DNA of 64,000 nucleotides from Bacteroidota bacterium (GTDB taxonomy: Bacteria > Bacteroidota > Bacteroidia > Bacteroidales > Dysgonomonadaceae), in NCBI GenBank assembly GCA_023388315.1, contig JAEWGM010000017.1, positions 1 to 64,000 on the forward strand. The letters run 5' to 3'. Made by a program: the position numbers and the translations under genes. Positions within the stretch are counted from its first letter, which is position 1. The number at the start of each line of letters is the position of its first letter. This document shows, in pieces, positions 51,667 through 60,909 of the stretch. Below the pieces are notes generated by a model. The model was not told the origin of the DNA and did not search any database. It was given only the letters and a program-made list of their open reading frames with translations.

Positions 51667-51674
51667 TATTTTTG
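51667..51674 (+). promoter_or_regulatory. Bacteroidota -7 box for the nitroreductase gene
   Basis: TATTTTTG, 26 bases before ATG 51701, which favours this start over the longer frame from 51650. Confidence 0.55.
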
Positions 51675-51700
51675 TTATTAAATCACTAAATACACTAACA

Positions 51701-52303
51701 ATGAACAAATTAATCGTATTATTTTTAGGAATATGGATGAGTTGCACAACATCGGCTCAAGATATTAAGCTTCCGGCGCCGGACAGAACCGGCGGGCAGC
51801 CGCTGATGAAGGCTTTAAACGAAAGAAAATCCACCCGAGATTTTCAGGATAAAGAGCTCAGCCTGCAACAGCTGTCAGATTTGTTGTGGGCCGCAAACGG
51901 CTTTAACCGAGACGATAAGCGCACTGCGCCAACGGCCAATAATCGTCAAGAACTGGAGCTATATGTGGCCTTAAAAAGCGGGCTTTATTTTTACGATGCA
52001 AAAGAAAACGTACTGAAAATCATCAAAGAAGGCGATTATCGGAAAAATACCGGCACGCAAGATTATGTTGCAACGGCAGCTCTGAACGTGGTTATTGTGG
52101 CCGATATGGACAAAGCTTCCAGCGAACAATACGCTTATACCGACTGCGGATTTATCGCGCAAAATATTTATCTCTACTGCGCTTCAGAAGGGCTTGCAGC
52201 GGTTGTGAGGGGCTCATTCAATAAAGAAGAAATGGGTGAGCTTCTTAAACTAAAAAACAATGAGCAAGTGCTACTCCCACAATCCGTGGGATATGCCCGG
52301 TAG
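51701..52303 (+). CDS. Nitroreductase family protein (SagB/ThcOx-like), exported
   Basis: 200 aa with a signal peptide ending MSCTTSAQ. FMN-binding blocks: LNERKSTRDFQDKELSLQQLSDLLWAANG (~35-63) and RTAPTANNRQELELYVAL. Later: VIVADMDKASSEQY and DCGFIAQNIYLYCASEGLAAVVRGSF. It is a short single-domain oxidoreductase, probably periplasmic. SagB-type members oxidise azolines, but no YcaO or peptide-modification genes are near, so the substrate is open. Confidence 0.88.
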   Translation: MNKLIVLFLGIWMSCTTSAQDIKLPAPDRTGGQPLMKALNERKSTRDFQDKELSLQQLSDLLWAANGFNRDDKRTAPTANNRQELELYVALKSGLYFYDAKENVLKIIKEGDYRKNTGTQDYVATAALNVVIVADMDKASSEQYAYTDCGFIAQNIYLYCASEGLAAVVRGSFNKEEMGELLKLKNNEQVLLPQSVGYAR

Positions 52304-52308
52304 AAATA

Positions 52309-52349
52309 AAAAAAAGAGCGATGATTCAGAAAATCACCGCTCTTTTTTT
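52309..52349. terminator. Bidirectional rho-independent terminator
   Basis: AAAAGAGCGATGATT pairs with AATCACCGCTCTTT (one A/C mismatch), with A and T runs on the two sides. It lies between the convergent nitroreductase and rpmE2 genes. Confidence 0.8.
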
Positions 52350-52364
52350 CAATGCACTACATGC

Positions 52365-52622
52365 TTATTTCTTTTTATTACGGTTACCGTAACGGTTCAT
52401 AAATTTATCCACACGTCCTGCTGTATCCACCAGTTTTTGTTTTCCGGTGTAAAAAGGATGCGAAGTATTGGTAATTTCCAACTTCACTAAAGGATAGGTA
52501 ACACCGTCTATTTCAATGGTTTCTTTAGCGTTGATGGTTGAACGGGAGATGAAAATATCTTCGTTCGACATATCTTTAAAAACCACCGGACGGTAATTTG
52601 TTGGATGAATCTCTTTTTTCAT
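52365..52622 (-). CDS. rpmE2: Ribosomal protein L31, type B
   Basis: 85 aa. MKKEIHPTNYRPVVFKDMSNED opening and SHPFYTGKQKLVDTAGRVDKFMNRYG end are typical of L31. The zinc-binding Cys residues of the C+ form are missing, so it is the zinc-free type B paralogue, used under zinc limitation in some bacteria and as the only L31 in many Bacteroidota. Own promoter and terminator. Confidence 0.96.
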   Translation of the reverse strand: MKKEIHPTNYRPVVFKDMSNEDIFISRSTINAKETIEIDGVTYPLVKLEITNTSHPFYTGKQKLVDTAGRVDKFMNRYGNRNKKK

Positions 52623-52659
52623 TATATTTGTTTTTTTATTGTTCTCAATTTTCGGAATG

Positions 52660-52667
52660 CAAAGATA
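52660..52667 (-). promoter_or_regulatory. Bacteroidota -7 box for rpmE2
   Basis: CAAAGATA on plus equals TATCTTTG on minus, 37 bases before the ATG. Confidence 0.6.
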
Positions 52668-52754
52668 GAATAATCATTTAAGATAACAAAATAAAATTGC
52701 GTGGTTTTTTCTTTTGGCTTGATTATCTCTATAGTTGACGTATTTTTTTATCAC

Positions 52755-53978
52755 ATGAAAATAGAAATCATAACCATTGGCGATGAAATTCTACTTGGAG
52801 AAATTGTTGACACCAATGCCGCGTGGATGAGTGCCGAACTCACGAAAAACGGATTTGAAGTGGTCGCTATTTCCACTGTTGGAGACCAAGCCGATGCCAT
52901 TATCCGTGCCTTAGACATCGCTTTTGAGCGCGCTGACGCGCTGTTGCTTACCGGCGGCATTGGCCCCACCAACGATGATATAACCAAACACACGCTTTGC
53001 AATTATTTTCACACCGCACTGGTCTTCAGTGATGAGGTGCTCCAAAACATTGAAGAAGTATTTCTAAAAAGGCACTTGCAATTTAACCAACTCACCAAAA
53101 ACCAAGCCTACGTGCCCGATAACTGCACGGTGATTCAAAACAAGGCAGGCACGGCGCCCATTCTTTGGTTCGAGAGAAACAACAAAGTGCTGGTTTCTAT
53201 GCCCGGTGTTCCCTTTGAAATGAAAACGGCTATGACAAACGATATTATTCCGTTGTTGCAGAAAAGGTTTCAGGTAAAAGAGTACATTCGGCGCTCCTTT
53301 TTGGTTTCGGAAATTACGGAATCGGCACTGGCAACAAAATTGGCCGATTTTGAAAACGCGCTTCCCACCGGCTTTTCCTTGGCCTACCTACCCTCTTTTG
53401 GTTTTATCAGACTACGTCTGTCGGCATGGGGAGACGAGCATTTTCAGGAAATGAAATCGCAATCGAGGCAACTAAAACGAGCGTTGGGCGATTATTTTGT
53501 AGCGAAAAACGATAAATCGCCCGAAGCGTTGTTGGGCAAAAAGTTGAAGAAGGAAAACCTGTTTATCGCAACAGCTGAAAGCTGCACGGGCGGCTACATT
53601 GCTCATCGCATTACAAAAATTCCCGGCGCGTCGGCTTATTTTGAAGGCAGCATTGTTTCGTACGACAACAGAATAAAAGAAGAACTACTTAATGTGGATG
53701 AGCGCCTTCTGGAAGAAAATGGTGCCGTGAGCCGCGAAGTGGTGGAGCAAATGGCGCAAAACGTTGCGAATAAATTCAAAACCGATTGCAGCATTGCCGT
53801 TTCGGGCATAATGGGCCCCGAAGGCGGCACCAAAGAAAAACCCGTGGGAACGGTGTGGATTTGCACCTTTTATAATAATGAGTGCGTTTCGCAAAAATAC
53901 AACGTGGGCAGAAGCCGCGAAGAGAATATTGTCCGCACGGCTAATTTAGCTATTATTCAGATGTTGAAAATGCTTTAA
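52755..53978 (+). CDS. cinA: CinA family protein (competence/damage-inducible; NMN deamidase-type)
   Basis: 407 aa from ATG 52755. The N-terminal molybdopterin-binding-like domain (COG1058) has EIITIGDEILLGEIVDTNAAWMS and LLLTGGIGPTNDDITK. The C-terminal CinA domain (~250-407) has ATAESCTGGYIAHRITKIPGASAYFEGSIVSY and CSIAVSGIMGPEGGTKEKPVGTVW. In this family the C-terminal domain deamidates nicotinamide mononucleotide and the N-terminal one hydrolyses ADP-ribose. Full length. It is divergent from rpmE2. Confidence 0.94.
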   Translation: MKIEIITIGDEILLGEIVDTNAAWMSAELTKNGFEVVAISTVGDQADAIIRALDIAFERADALLLTGGIGPTNDDITKHTLCNYFHTALVFSDEVLQNIEEVFLKRHLQFNQLTKNQAYVPDNCTVIQNKAGTAPILWFERNNKVLVSMPGVPFEMKTAMTNDIIPLLQKRFQVKEYIRRSFLVSEITESALATKLADFENALPTGFSLAYLPSFGFIRLRLSAWGDEHFQEMKSQSRQLKRALGDYFVAKNDKSPEALLGKKLKKENLFIATAESCTGGYIAHRITKIPGASAYFEGSIVSYDNRIKEELLNVDERLLEENGAVSREVVEQMAQNVANKFKTDCSIAVSGIMGPEGGTKEKPVGTVWICTFYNNECVSQKYNVGRSREENIVRTANLAIIQMLKML

Positions 53979-54032
53979 AACACGGCTACAAGTTGTGAAC
54001 TTGACCAGCCTTATCTGTGTCATCTGCCTTTC

Positions 54033-55304
54033 TCAATCAATCACCTCAAACCCGCAATACGGCACCAGTGCTTCGGGAATGCGAATGCCATCGGCCGTTT
54101 GGTTGTTTTCCAGAAGTGCCGCTAAAATGCGCGGCAATGCCAACGCGCTACCGTTGAGTGTGTGGCAGAGTTGTGTTTTATTGTTTTCGTCGCGATAACG
54201 GCATTTCAACCGATTCGCCTGATAGTTTTCGAAATTTGAAACGGAACTCACTTCCAGCCAACGCTCCTGAGCAGCGGAATACACCTCAAAATCAAACGTG
54301 AGTGCCGATGTAAAACTCATATCGCCACCGCAAAGGCGAAGAATGCGCCACGGAAGCTCCAGTTTTTCTACCAATGTTTGCACATATCGCACCATTTCGT
54401 CCAGTCGCTGATAGGAGTTTTCCGGCTTATCGATGCACACAATCTCCACTTTATCAAACTGATGCAGTCGGTTCAACCCGCGCACATCTTTTCCGTAGGA
54501 ACCCGCCTCACGGCGAAAACATGCGGAATAAGCAGTGTTTTTAACCGGTAAATCCTTTTCATCCAAAATCACATCGCGGTAAATATTGGTTACGGGCACT
54601 TCGGCTGTGGGAATCAAATATAAATCGTCCAACGTAACGTGGTACATTTGTCCTTCTTTGTCGGGCAATTGTCCGGTTCCGAATCCCGATGCCGTATTCA
54701 CCACATAAGGCGGTTGCACTTCCATATATCCGGCGTCGCGCGCGCTATCGAGGAAAAAGTTAATGAGCGCACGTTGTAAACGAGCTCCTTTTCCTTTGTA
54801 AACAGGAAATCCCGCCCCGGTGATTTTCACGCCCAGTTCAAAATCAATTAAATCGTATTTTTTTGCTAATTCCCAGTGGGGTAACGCGTTGTCGGGAAGC
54901 GAAGGCATTTCTCCCCCACTCCGCTCAACGGTGTTGTCTTCGGCTCCTTTTCCTTCGGGTACCGATTCATCGGGAAGATTGGGAACGGTGGTGAGCAGCT
55001 CGTGAATTTTCTCTTCGGCCTGCTTAAGGGTTTCGCTTAATTGCTTGGTCGATTCCTTCATCTTTCCCACATTGGCACGCGCGTTGTTGGCTTCTTCTTT
55101 TTTGCCTTCTTTTATGAGCACGCCAATGGATTTGGAAATGGTGTTTATTTCGGCAAGCGTGCCATCGAGTTGAGTTTGCGTGTTTCTTCGTGTTGTGTCT
55201 AAATCAATGATCTGATGGATAACGTCTTCGGCGTTAAAATTCTTTTTTGCCAAACGACGAATTACTTCGTTTGGGTTTTCGTTTATTACTTTAAGTGTGA
55301 GCAT
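54033..55304 (-). CDS. serS: Serine--tRNA ligase
   Basis: 423-aa class II synthetase for tRNA-Ser. The N-terminal long coiled-coil arm (~25-105) reaches the tRNA variable arm. Core motif 2 is FRREAGSYGKDVRGLNRLHQFDKVE (~265-290) and motif 3 is SALALPRILAALLENNQ (~385-401). Also LIPTAEVPVTNIYRD. Complete. Its own -7 box is 31 bases upstream. Confidence 0.96.
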   Translation of the reverse strand: MLTLKVINENPNEVIRRLAKKNFNAEDVIHQIIDLDTTRRNTQTQLDGTLAEINTISKSIGVLIKEGKKEEANNARANVGKMKESTKQLSETLKQAEEKIHELLTTVPNLPDESVPEGKGAEDNTVERSGGEMPSLPDNALPHWELAKKYDLIDFELGVKITGAGFPVYKGKGARLQRALINFFLDSARDAGYMEVQPPYVVNTASGFGTGQLPDKEGQMYHVTLDDLYLIPTAEVPVTNIYRDVILDEKDLPVKNTAYSACFRREAGSYGKDVRGLNRLHQFDKVEIVCIDKPENSYQRLDEMVRYVQTLVEKLELPWRILRLCGGDMSFTSALTFDFEVYSAAQERWLEVSSVSNFENYQANRLKCRYRDENNKTQLCHTLNGSALALPRILAALLENNQTADGIRIPEALVPYCGFEVID

Positions 55305-55335
55305 ACAAAATTTGTGTCAACTGTTTTTAGATGTG

Positions 55336-55343
55336 CAAAGGTA
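55336..55343 (-). promoter_or_regulatory. Bacteroidota -7 box for serS
   Basis: CAAAGGTA on plus equals TACCTTTG on minus. Confidence 0.6.
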
Positions 55344-55401
55344 GTAAAAATACCAGCATTAAAACAGCCGCACCGAAAAAAATCGTTGAAACCAAGTGTA
55401 G

Positions 55402-55539
55402 TTAAAATAGCTGGAAGTGAAGGAATTCACGTAATTCTCTCTCTCTTTGTTTCTTCTGACGATAATAACGCGAAACATAATAAGCGAATCCTACAAACGC
55501 TCCCAACATGAGAATGTCTTTAAAAGTATTATTTTTCAT
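55402..55539 (-). CDS. Small membrane protein, 45 aa
   Basis: Short frame between tilS and serS. It opens MKNNTFKDIL, has one probable TM helix (MLGAFVGFAYYV), then a strongly basic stretch (SRYYRQKKQRERELREFLH). Sense strand is the same as serS, starting about 100 bases beyond the serS promoter. The TM-plus-basic layout looks like a real small membrane protein, but I recognise no family and see no clear promoter. It could be chance. Confidence 0.45.
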   Translation of the reverse strand: MKNNTFKDILMLGAFVGFAYYVSRYYRQKKQRERELREFLHFQLF

Positions 55540-55662
55540 TTTTCATTAAATCCGTTTTATAGTATAACAAAAATAAGCGCTTAGTGTTTTCTAATAAGAC
55601 GCAAAAATGAGGAAAACGCTGCACCAAAAACAGATTATTTTCTTTTTTTACGCGAAAAAAGT

Positions 55663-56982
55663 TTATTCCTCCATCAACTCAATTTTTAATACGCTCTTTG
55701 TGTGCTCGGTAACTCTGAACCGATTATCGGGCCGCCGGCCCACAACCCACACAATATTTTTGCCCGATAAAAGTACCCAAGCGTTCTCTTTTTCTTTAAG
55801 ATTGAGTTTTCGATCGGTGAAAAAATCGCTCAATTTCTTTTTGCCTTTCATGCCAAAAGGAATAAACCAATCGCCCGCTTTCCATTTTCTTAACTCAAGC
55901 GGAAAAGAGAGTTTATCTGCATCGGCGTATAAAAAACGGTTGCTTTTCTTTATTTTAGAGGGAGTTTCTATGCTTATTTTCAGATGAATGGGCGAAGTTA
56001 TCTCTTGCGCAACTTTATCGATAAAACCGCTTTCACTTTGCGCGGCTTTTTCTGGCATGGCATCTAATAGGAAAGAGCTTCTGTCTTTTATCAACCGGAA
56101 GTTTTCGGCATAGAAAACTTTCCCGGAAACAGCGTCTAAACTTTCTGCAATATCTTCAATAACAGACGGATGAAAGCCCATCGGTGAGAGCAGTTCAAAC
56201 AAAACCGATAATGGTGACGGTGTTTTTTTTAACGCGGCAATATCAATAATATTATCGCGAAGAACGTTTTTAATCTGCTCGTTGATAGCGGATTGATAAA
56301 CTTTTTCCGCTTCAGTAAGGTTTTGCGATGTACGATATATGGCATCCTTCACCGAAGGATTTATTTCTTGCAGTTTAGGCAAAATGTTTATTCTGATGAA
56401 ATTACGGGTGTAAATGTCTTCGTTGTTGGTTTTGTCGGTAACATAACCGAGAGTTCTTTCGCGCAAGTAATGTTCAATTTCTTCGCGCGTCACGCCCAAT
56501 AACGGACGCACAACGCGCCCATTTTTAGGGGAAATGCCGGTAAGCCCTTTTATTCCCGTGCCTCGAATCAGGTTAAGAAGCACGGTTTCAATGGAATCAT
56601 CTTTGTGATGCGCCACGGCAATGCAATCGGCATGAAACTGTTGTCGTACCATTTCGAACCAATTGTAGCGCAATTCGCGCGCCGCCATCTCAATGGAAAT
56701 TTTTTTATCGACGGCAAATTGAAGGGTATCGAAATCGATGGCGGTAAATTCAATGTCATTCTCTTTGCACCAGTTTTTAACAAACGCCGCGTCGCCATCC
56801 GATTCTTCGCCCCGAAGATGAAAATTGCAATGCGCCGCAATACACCTGTAACCCAGCAAAATAAGAATATCCAGCAACGCCATGGAATCGGCACCGCCGC
56901 TCACACCCACAATAACGGTGTCGTTGGGTTTAAGCAAATCATTTTCGGCAATATATTTTTTAACGCTGTCAAGCATCGGCAT
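55663..56982 (-). CDS. tilS: tRNA(Ile)-lysidine synthase
   Basis: 439 aa from ATG 56982 (a second ATG two codons later is possible). It converts C34 of tRNA-Ile(CAU) to lysidine. The PP-loop ATP site is VIVGVSGGADSMALLDILI (~25-43). Other blocks are AHCNFHLRGEESDGDAAFVKNWC, VAHHKDDSIETVLLNLIRGTGIKGLTG, and a C-terminal substrate domain with WKAGDWFIPFGMKGKKKLSDFF. Complete. Divergent from pheS. Confidence 0.95.
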   Translation of the reverse strand: MPMLDSVKKYIAENDLLKPNDTVIVGVSGGADSMALLDILILLGYRCIAAHCNFHLRGEESDGDAAFVKNWCKENDIEFTAIDFDTLQFAVDKKISIEMAARELRYNWFEMVRQQFHADCIAVAHHKDDSIETVLLNLIRGTGIKGLTGISPKNGRVVRPLLGVTREEIEHYLRERTLGYVTDKTNNEDIYTRNFIRINILPKLQEINPSVKDAIYRTSQNLTEAEKVYQSAINEQIKNVLRDNIIDIAALKKTPSPLSVLFELLSPMGFHPSVIEDIAESLDAVSGKVFYAENFRLIKDRSSFLLDAMPEKAAQSESGFIDKVAQEITSPIHLKISIETPSKIKKSNRFLYADADKLSFPLELRKWKAGDWFIPFGMKGKKKLSDFFTDRKLNLKEKENAWVLLSGKNIVWVVGRRPDNRFRVTEHTKSVLKIELMEE

Positions 56983-57000
56983 CGAGGGTTTTCGTAAATA

Positions 57001-57008
57001 CAAAATTA
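57001..57008 (-). promoter_or_regulatory. Possible -7 box for tilS
   Basis: CAAAATTA on plus equals TAATTTTG on minus, only 18 bases before ATG 56982, so the leader would be very short. Confidence 0.4.
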
Positions 57009-57079
57009 CAATATGTTTTTCAAAATCAACCTAAAATCATTTCTTTCTTAAAAATCAAGGTAAATAGCCGAGAAAAATG

Positions 57080-57087
57080 TATTTTTG
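57080..57087 (+). promoter_or_regulatory. Bacteroidota -7 box for pheS
   Basis: TATTTTTG, 27 bases before ATG 57115. Confidence 0.55.
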
Positions 57088-57114
57088 CATAAAATTAATG
57101 ACAATAAAGAGTGT

Positions 57115-58134
57115 ATGTTAGATAAAATTCAGGCGCTGTTATCAGAGATTAACGCGTTAACGGCAACTACCAACGACGAGATTGAAGCCTTGCGCATCAA
57201 ATATTTAAGTAAAAAAGGAAGCATTTCCCTTTTGATGGACGATTTCAGAAGTGTTCCGGCAGAGCAAAAGCGCGAAGTGGGAATGAAGTTGAATGAGTTA
57301 AAGCAAAAAGCGCAAGAAAAAATTCAATTGTTGAAGCAACAGGCCGCCGAAGGAAACAAGAAAAACCTCGATATCGACCTCACACGAACGGCCTACCCTG
57401 TATCGTTGGGAACGCGTCACCCGCTTTCCATTGTGAAAGAAGAAATATGCGATATTTTTAAACGCTTGGGATTTTCCATTGCCGAAGGGCCTGAAATTGA
57501 GGACGATTGGCACGTATTCTCCTCACTCAATTTTGCCGAAGACCATCCGGCACGCGATATGCAAGACACGTTTTTTCTGCAAAGCAGACCCGATATTGTT
57601 TTGCGCACACACACCTCATCAGTGCAAACACGCGTGATGGAAAAAACGCAACCGCCCATCCGCATTATTTGTCCGGGGCGCGTATATAGAAACGAAGCCA
57701 TCTCGGCGCGCGCACACTGTCTTTTCCATCAGGTGGAAGCGCTGTATATTGACAAAGACGTGTCGTTTGCCGATTTAAAACAAGCGCTTTTGTTCTTCGC
57801 CAAGGAAATGTTCGGGCCGGAAACGCAAATCCGCCTTCGCCCGTCGTACTTCCCATTTACGGAGCCAAGCGCCGAAATGGACATCACGTGCCATATTTGC
57901 GGAGGAAAGGGCTGCAATATTTGCAAACACACCGGTTGGGTAGAAATTTTAGGTTGCGGAATGGTTGACCCCAACGTGTTGGAAAACTGCGGAATAGACG
58001 GACAAGCATACACGGGCTACGCGTTGGGAATGGGAATTGAACGCATTACCATGCTCAAATATAAAATTAACGATATCAGGTTGTTTTTTGAAAACGACGT
58101 GCGCTTTTTGGAACAGTTTCAAGCGGCGCATTAA
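57115..58134 (+). CDS. pheS: Phenylalanine--tRNA ligase alpha subunit
   Basis: 339 aa from ATG 57115. The N-terminal coiled-coil (~1-85) binds tRNA. The class II core has HPLSIVKEEICDIFKRLGFSIAEGPEIEDDWHVF, motif 2 CPGRVYRNEAISARAHCLFHQVEALYID and motif 3 YTGYALGMGIERITMLKY near the end. A four-Cys cluster, CHICGGKGCNICKHTGW, looks like a zinc site. pheT is not adjacent, as is usual in Bacteroidota. Confidence 0.96.
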   Translation: MLDKIQALLSEINALTATTNDEIEALRIKYLSKKGSISLLMDDFRSVPAEQKREVGMKLNELKQKAQEKIQLLKQQAAEGNKKNLDIDLTRTAYPVSLGTRHPLSIVKEEICDIFKRLGFSIAEGPEIEDDWHVFSSLNFAEDHPARDMQDTFFLQSRPDIVLRTHTSSVQTRVMEKTQPPIRIICPGRVYRNEAISARAHCLFHQVEALYIDKDVSFADLKQALLFFAKEMFGPETQIRLRPSYFPFTEPSAEMDITCHICGGKGCNICKHTGWVEILGCGMVDPNVLENCGIDGQAYTGYALGMGIERITMLKYKINDIRLFFENDVRFLEQFQAAH

Positions 58135-58147
58135 AACCAACAAACAA

Positions 58148-59227
58148 ATGAAAACAAAACACTTTGCCTTATTATTTCTTACATGTTGTTTCACTGCCGG
58201 CTTATTCGCGCAGCGCACAACGCGTGTAAACGCCATAAAAGCCAATGATTACGGAGTGGTATATTCGTTGCCCAAAACATCGTTTGAAGTAACGCTGTTG
58301 GTAAAGAAAACCACGTATCAGCGAGGTGATTTCTATCAATACGCGCAGCGTTACTTGGGTGTTGACCAGCCCGTTACTGAAAACAGAACGGTATTTGAAC
58401 TGGAAGATATCGCGGTGACAAACAAGGGCATACCCGATAAAAACAATTCGTTTATGGTGGAGTTTCGCTCCAACACGCAGCAACCCTATGTAACGTTGCG
58501 AGAAGATGGCGTAATTGCCGCGGTAAACGCTGAGCCCGAAATGGAAAATGTTCCGCAAATGAACATCCCGGCGGCGAAATCCGCATCGGTAAACCCGCGC
58601 CGTTTTCTATCGCAAGAAACGCTCATGGCGGGTTCCACGGCTAAGCAAGCGGAATTGGTGTCGCGCCAGATTTTCGATTTGCGTCGCAGCCGAAACGACA
58701 TCCTTATTGGCGAAGCCGAAACAATGCCACCCGATGGCAATGCTTATAAAGTGGTGATGGACGAAATAAATATGCAGGAAAAAGCGCTCACCGAACTTTT
58801 TGCCGGCAGTGAGGCAACGGAATATTTCACGCACACTTTCACCATTATTCCCGAACGTGGCAATATCGATAAAAGAATTGTGGCGCGTTTTTCCGAAAAA
58901 CTGGGCCCTGTGGATGCCGACAATTTGGCGGGTGAACCCATCTACTTTACGTTGAGAAATAAAACGCCACAAGTGGAGCTTCAGCTTTCAGACAGGGATT
59001 TACAGCGCTTAGAGAAAAAACTAACCGAAGGGCTGGTTTATAATGTTCCGGGAAAAGCCGATTTAAGCATCGAATTTAAAAACCGCACAGTAAAAAACAT
59101 GGAAGTGGATGTGGTGCAATTCGGATCTCAAGATGTTTTGACTCGAAGAATGTTCGATAACCTGAAGCAACCCATCAAAGTTATCTTTTATCCAGAATTG
59201 GGCGCGGTGAAACAAATTGTTCAGTGA
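58148..59227 (+). CDS. DUF4831 family protein
   Basis: 359 aa from ATG 58148; the frame's upstream part overlaps pheS and is ignored. Signal peptide ending GLFAQ. DUF4831 look: GVVYSLPKTSFEVTLLVKKTTYQRGDFYQYAQRYLGV, then SRQIFDLRRSRNDILIGEAETMPPDG and FTIIPERG. It is a Bacteroidota-only exported protein of unknown function. It starts 13 bases after the pheS stop and probably shares its transcript. Confidence 0.85.
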   Translation: MKTKHFALLFLTCCFTAGLFAQRTTRVNAIKANDYGVVYSLPKTSFEVTLLVKKTTYQRGDFYQYAQRYLGVDQPVTENRTVFELEDIAVTNKGIPDKNNSFMVEFRSNTQQPYVTLREDGVIAAVNAEPEMENVPQMNIPAAKSASVNPRRFLSQETLMAGSTAKQAELVSRQIFDLRRSRNDILIGEAETMPPDGNAYKVVMDEINMQEKALTELFAGSEATEYFTHTFTIIPERGNIDKRIVARFSEKLGPVDADNLAGEPIYFTLRNKTPQVELQLSDRDLQRLEKKLTEGLVYNVPGKADLSIEFKNRTVKNMEVDVVQFGSQDVLTRRMFDNLKQPIKVIFYPELGAVKQIVQ

Positions 59228-59243
59228 AAAATTAGAAAATTAG

Positions 59244-59294
59244 CCCCGAATCGCTTCGCTAATCGGGATGTCGGCAATACGCTTGCGCGTTGCC
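59244..59294. repeat. Two small intergenic hairpins
   Basis: CCCGA..TCGGG (about 59245-59267, imperfect) and GGCAATACGC-TT-GCGCGTTGCC (59273-59294) fill the 110-base gap between two exported-protein genes. There is no T run, so they look more like REP remnants than a terminator. Confidence 0.45.
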
Positions 59295-59337
59295 GCCAAA
59301 ATTAGAAGGTAGAAAATCAAAAGTAGAAGTTAGAATA

Positions 59338-60210
59338 ATGAAAAGAAAAAAACCATATCTCCTTGCCATATTAATGATAATCATTGCCGGAACGATTTTT
59401 TCCTGCAAAGAAAAAAAAGCAAGCGAGTCACCCCGAATCACGTTCGATAGCATTGTGGTTGAAAAACACATCCCGTTACTTGCAGAAACCGATACCACAC
59501 TGCCCTATTCCGATGTAACAGTGAGTTTTACATATCCCACTCGTTTTCGCAACGAGGAAGCTTTGGCCCGTTTGCAACAAATATTTTTGGGCACCTTCTT
59601 TGGTGATATTGCCTACGATAAACTTTCACCTGCTGACGCGGTGGATAAATACATAGCCGACTATACCGCTGAATACAGAGAGATAAGCAACAGTTTTTAT
59701 GAAGAAAAAGCCCGGCTCGATGGCGAAACGCCTCAATGGTATTGGTATTATATGATGAATACCAACAAAATTCTTCACAAAAACGATTCCATCATCAGTT
59801 ATGCGGTGGAATATGCCGACTACACCGGCGGCGCGCACGGTTCGTACCAAATAACGTTCACCAACATAGATTTAAATGAATTGGTGACTCTTTCGGAAGA
59901 AGACATTTTTATCCCCGATTATTATAATCGATTGACAGAGAAAATTGTAAGCAATCTGATGAAAGAATACGAAGTGACCGAACCCGATTCGCTCATAAGA
60001 AGAGGTTTCTTCGCTGTGGAAGATATTGCGCCCAATAACAACTTTTGGCTTAACGAAGAAGGGATTCACTACGCCTATAACCAATACGAAATTGCACCCT
60101 ATTCTTCCGGCGTAATTGAAGTAACCATCCCCTACTCCGATTTGAAAGATATTTTATTGCCTAATGGCATTGTCGCAAGGTATTTTCTCAAAGGAGATAG
60201 CCGTGATTAA
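59338..60210 (+). CDS. DUF3298/RsiV-like lipoprotein
   Basis: 290 aa from ATG 59338. Signal peptide with lipobox TIFSC (Cys ~22) followed by KEKKAS, a likely surface or periplasmic anchor. A DUF4163-like N-domain (YSDVTVSFTYPTRFRNEEA) is followed by DUF3298 (~165-290), with YAVEYADYTGGAHGSYQITFTN and PYSSGVIEVTIPYSDLKDILL. The pair is the RsiV-type architecture, known to bind lysozyme in Firmicutes. No sigma factor gene is near, so a lysozyme role is only a possibility. Confidence 0.88.
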   Translation: MKRKKPYLLAILMIIIAGTIFSCKEKKASESPRITFDSIVVEKHIPLLAETDTTLPYSDVTVSFTYPTRFRNEEALARLQQIFLGTFFGDIAYDKLSPADAVDKYIADYTAEYREISNSFYEEKARLDGETPQWYWYYMMNTNKILHKNDSIISYAVEYADYTGGAHGSYQITFTNIDLNELVTLSEEDIFIPDYYNRLTEKIVSNLMKEYEVTEPDSLIRRGFFAVEDIAPNNNFWLNEEGIHYAYNQYEIAPYSSGVIEVTIPYSDLKDILLPNGIVARYFLKGDSRD

Positions 60211-60235
60211 AGGGAGTAGTTTCTATTATTAAACT

Positions 60236-60266
60236 AAAAAACAGGGCGCGATGCCCTGTTTTTTTT
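60236..60266. terminator. Rho-independent terminator, possibly bidirectional
   Basis: AAAAAACAGGGC-GCGAT-GCCCTGTTTTTT hairpin with T runs on both strands, between the DUF3298 and yceI-type genes. The palindrome AAGCGAATT-GG-AATTCGCTT follows at about 60287. Confidence 0.8.
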
Positions 60267-60318
60267 AATGCCTAAACTACCGGTTCAAAGCGAATTGGAA
60301 TTCGCTTCACCCAAAGTT

Positions 60319-60909
60319 TTACTGTTGCGCCGGTTTATCCGCAGCATTTTTAAATTCCAAATACAACGTGATGCTCACATCTTTGCCGATGGAAGTTAGC
60401 TCCGGGTCGTACGATACGTTAAAATCAAACCTGTTGATGGTGTTTTTGGCAATAAAACCAATGGTTTCAATCCCATTTCGATCTTTGACCGCACCACCGT
60501 ATTTCACATCAAACGTTACCGGTTTGGATGCATCTTTAATCTGCAAAATCCCGTTTAACTTGTAATTCTCATTGTCCACCTTTTCAATGCTTGTGCTTTC
60601 AAAAGACATAGCCGTGAATTTTTCCACATCAAAAAAATCGGCGCTTCTCAGGTGCTTGTCGCGCGCTTCCACACCGGTGTTGATGCTGGCGGTTTCCACA
60701 TTAAAAAAAACGGTGGCCTGCTCCATATTGTTTACATCACCAATAATGCCGCCATCAAATTTCTCAAACTTGCCACTTACAAACGTTATGCCCAAGTGCT
60801 TTACCTTAAAGTTTACCGACGAATGCGCCGCATCCACCTTATAACTCGATTGAGCCATCAGCCCAACGCTCATCATCAACGTGCTTAGTACTAAAAAAAA
60901 CTTATTCAT
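60319..60909 (-). CDS. YceI family polyisoprenoid-binding protein
   Basis: 196 aa, signal peptide ending VGLMAQ. YceI blocks: YKVDAAHSSVNFKVKHLGITFVSGKFEKFDG, then DKHLRSADFFDVEKFTAMSFEST, and GFIAKNTINRFDFNVSYDPELTSIGKDVSITLYLEF. The lipocalin-like barrel binds polyisoprenoids such as ubiquinone relatives in the periplasm. Monocistronic, with a short Ala/Gln tail. Confidence 0.93.
   Translation of the reverse strand: MNKFFLVLSTLMMSVGLMAQSSYKVDAAHSSVNFKVKHLGITFVSGKFEKFDGGIIGDVNNMEQATVFFNVETASINTGVEARDKHLRSADFFDVEKFTAMSFESTSIEKVDNENYKLNGILQIKDASKPVTFDVKYGGAVKDRNGIETIGFIAKNTINRFDFNVSYDPELTSIGKDVSITLYLEFKNAADKPAQQ

Noticed and set aside
55215..55511. 98-codon plus-strand frame over the serS start
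   Set aside because: It is antisense to serS and to the more convincing 45-aa frame, with no family resemblance.
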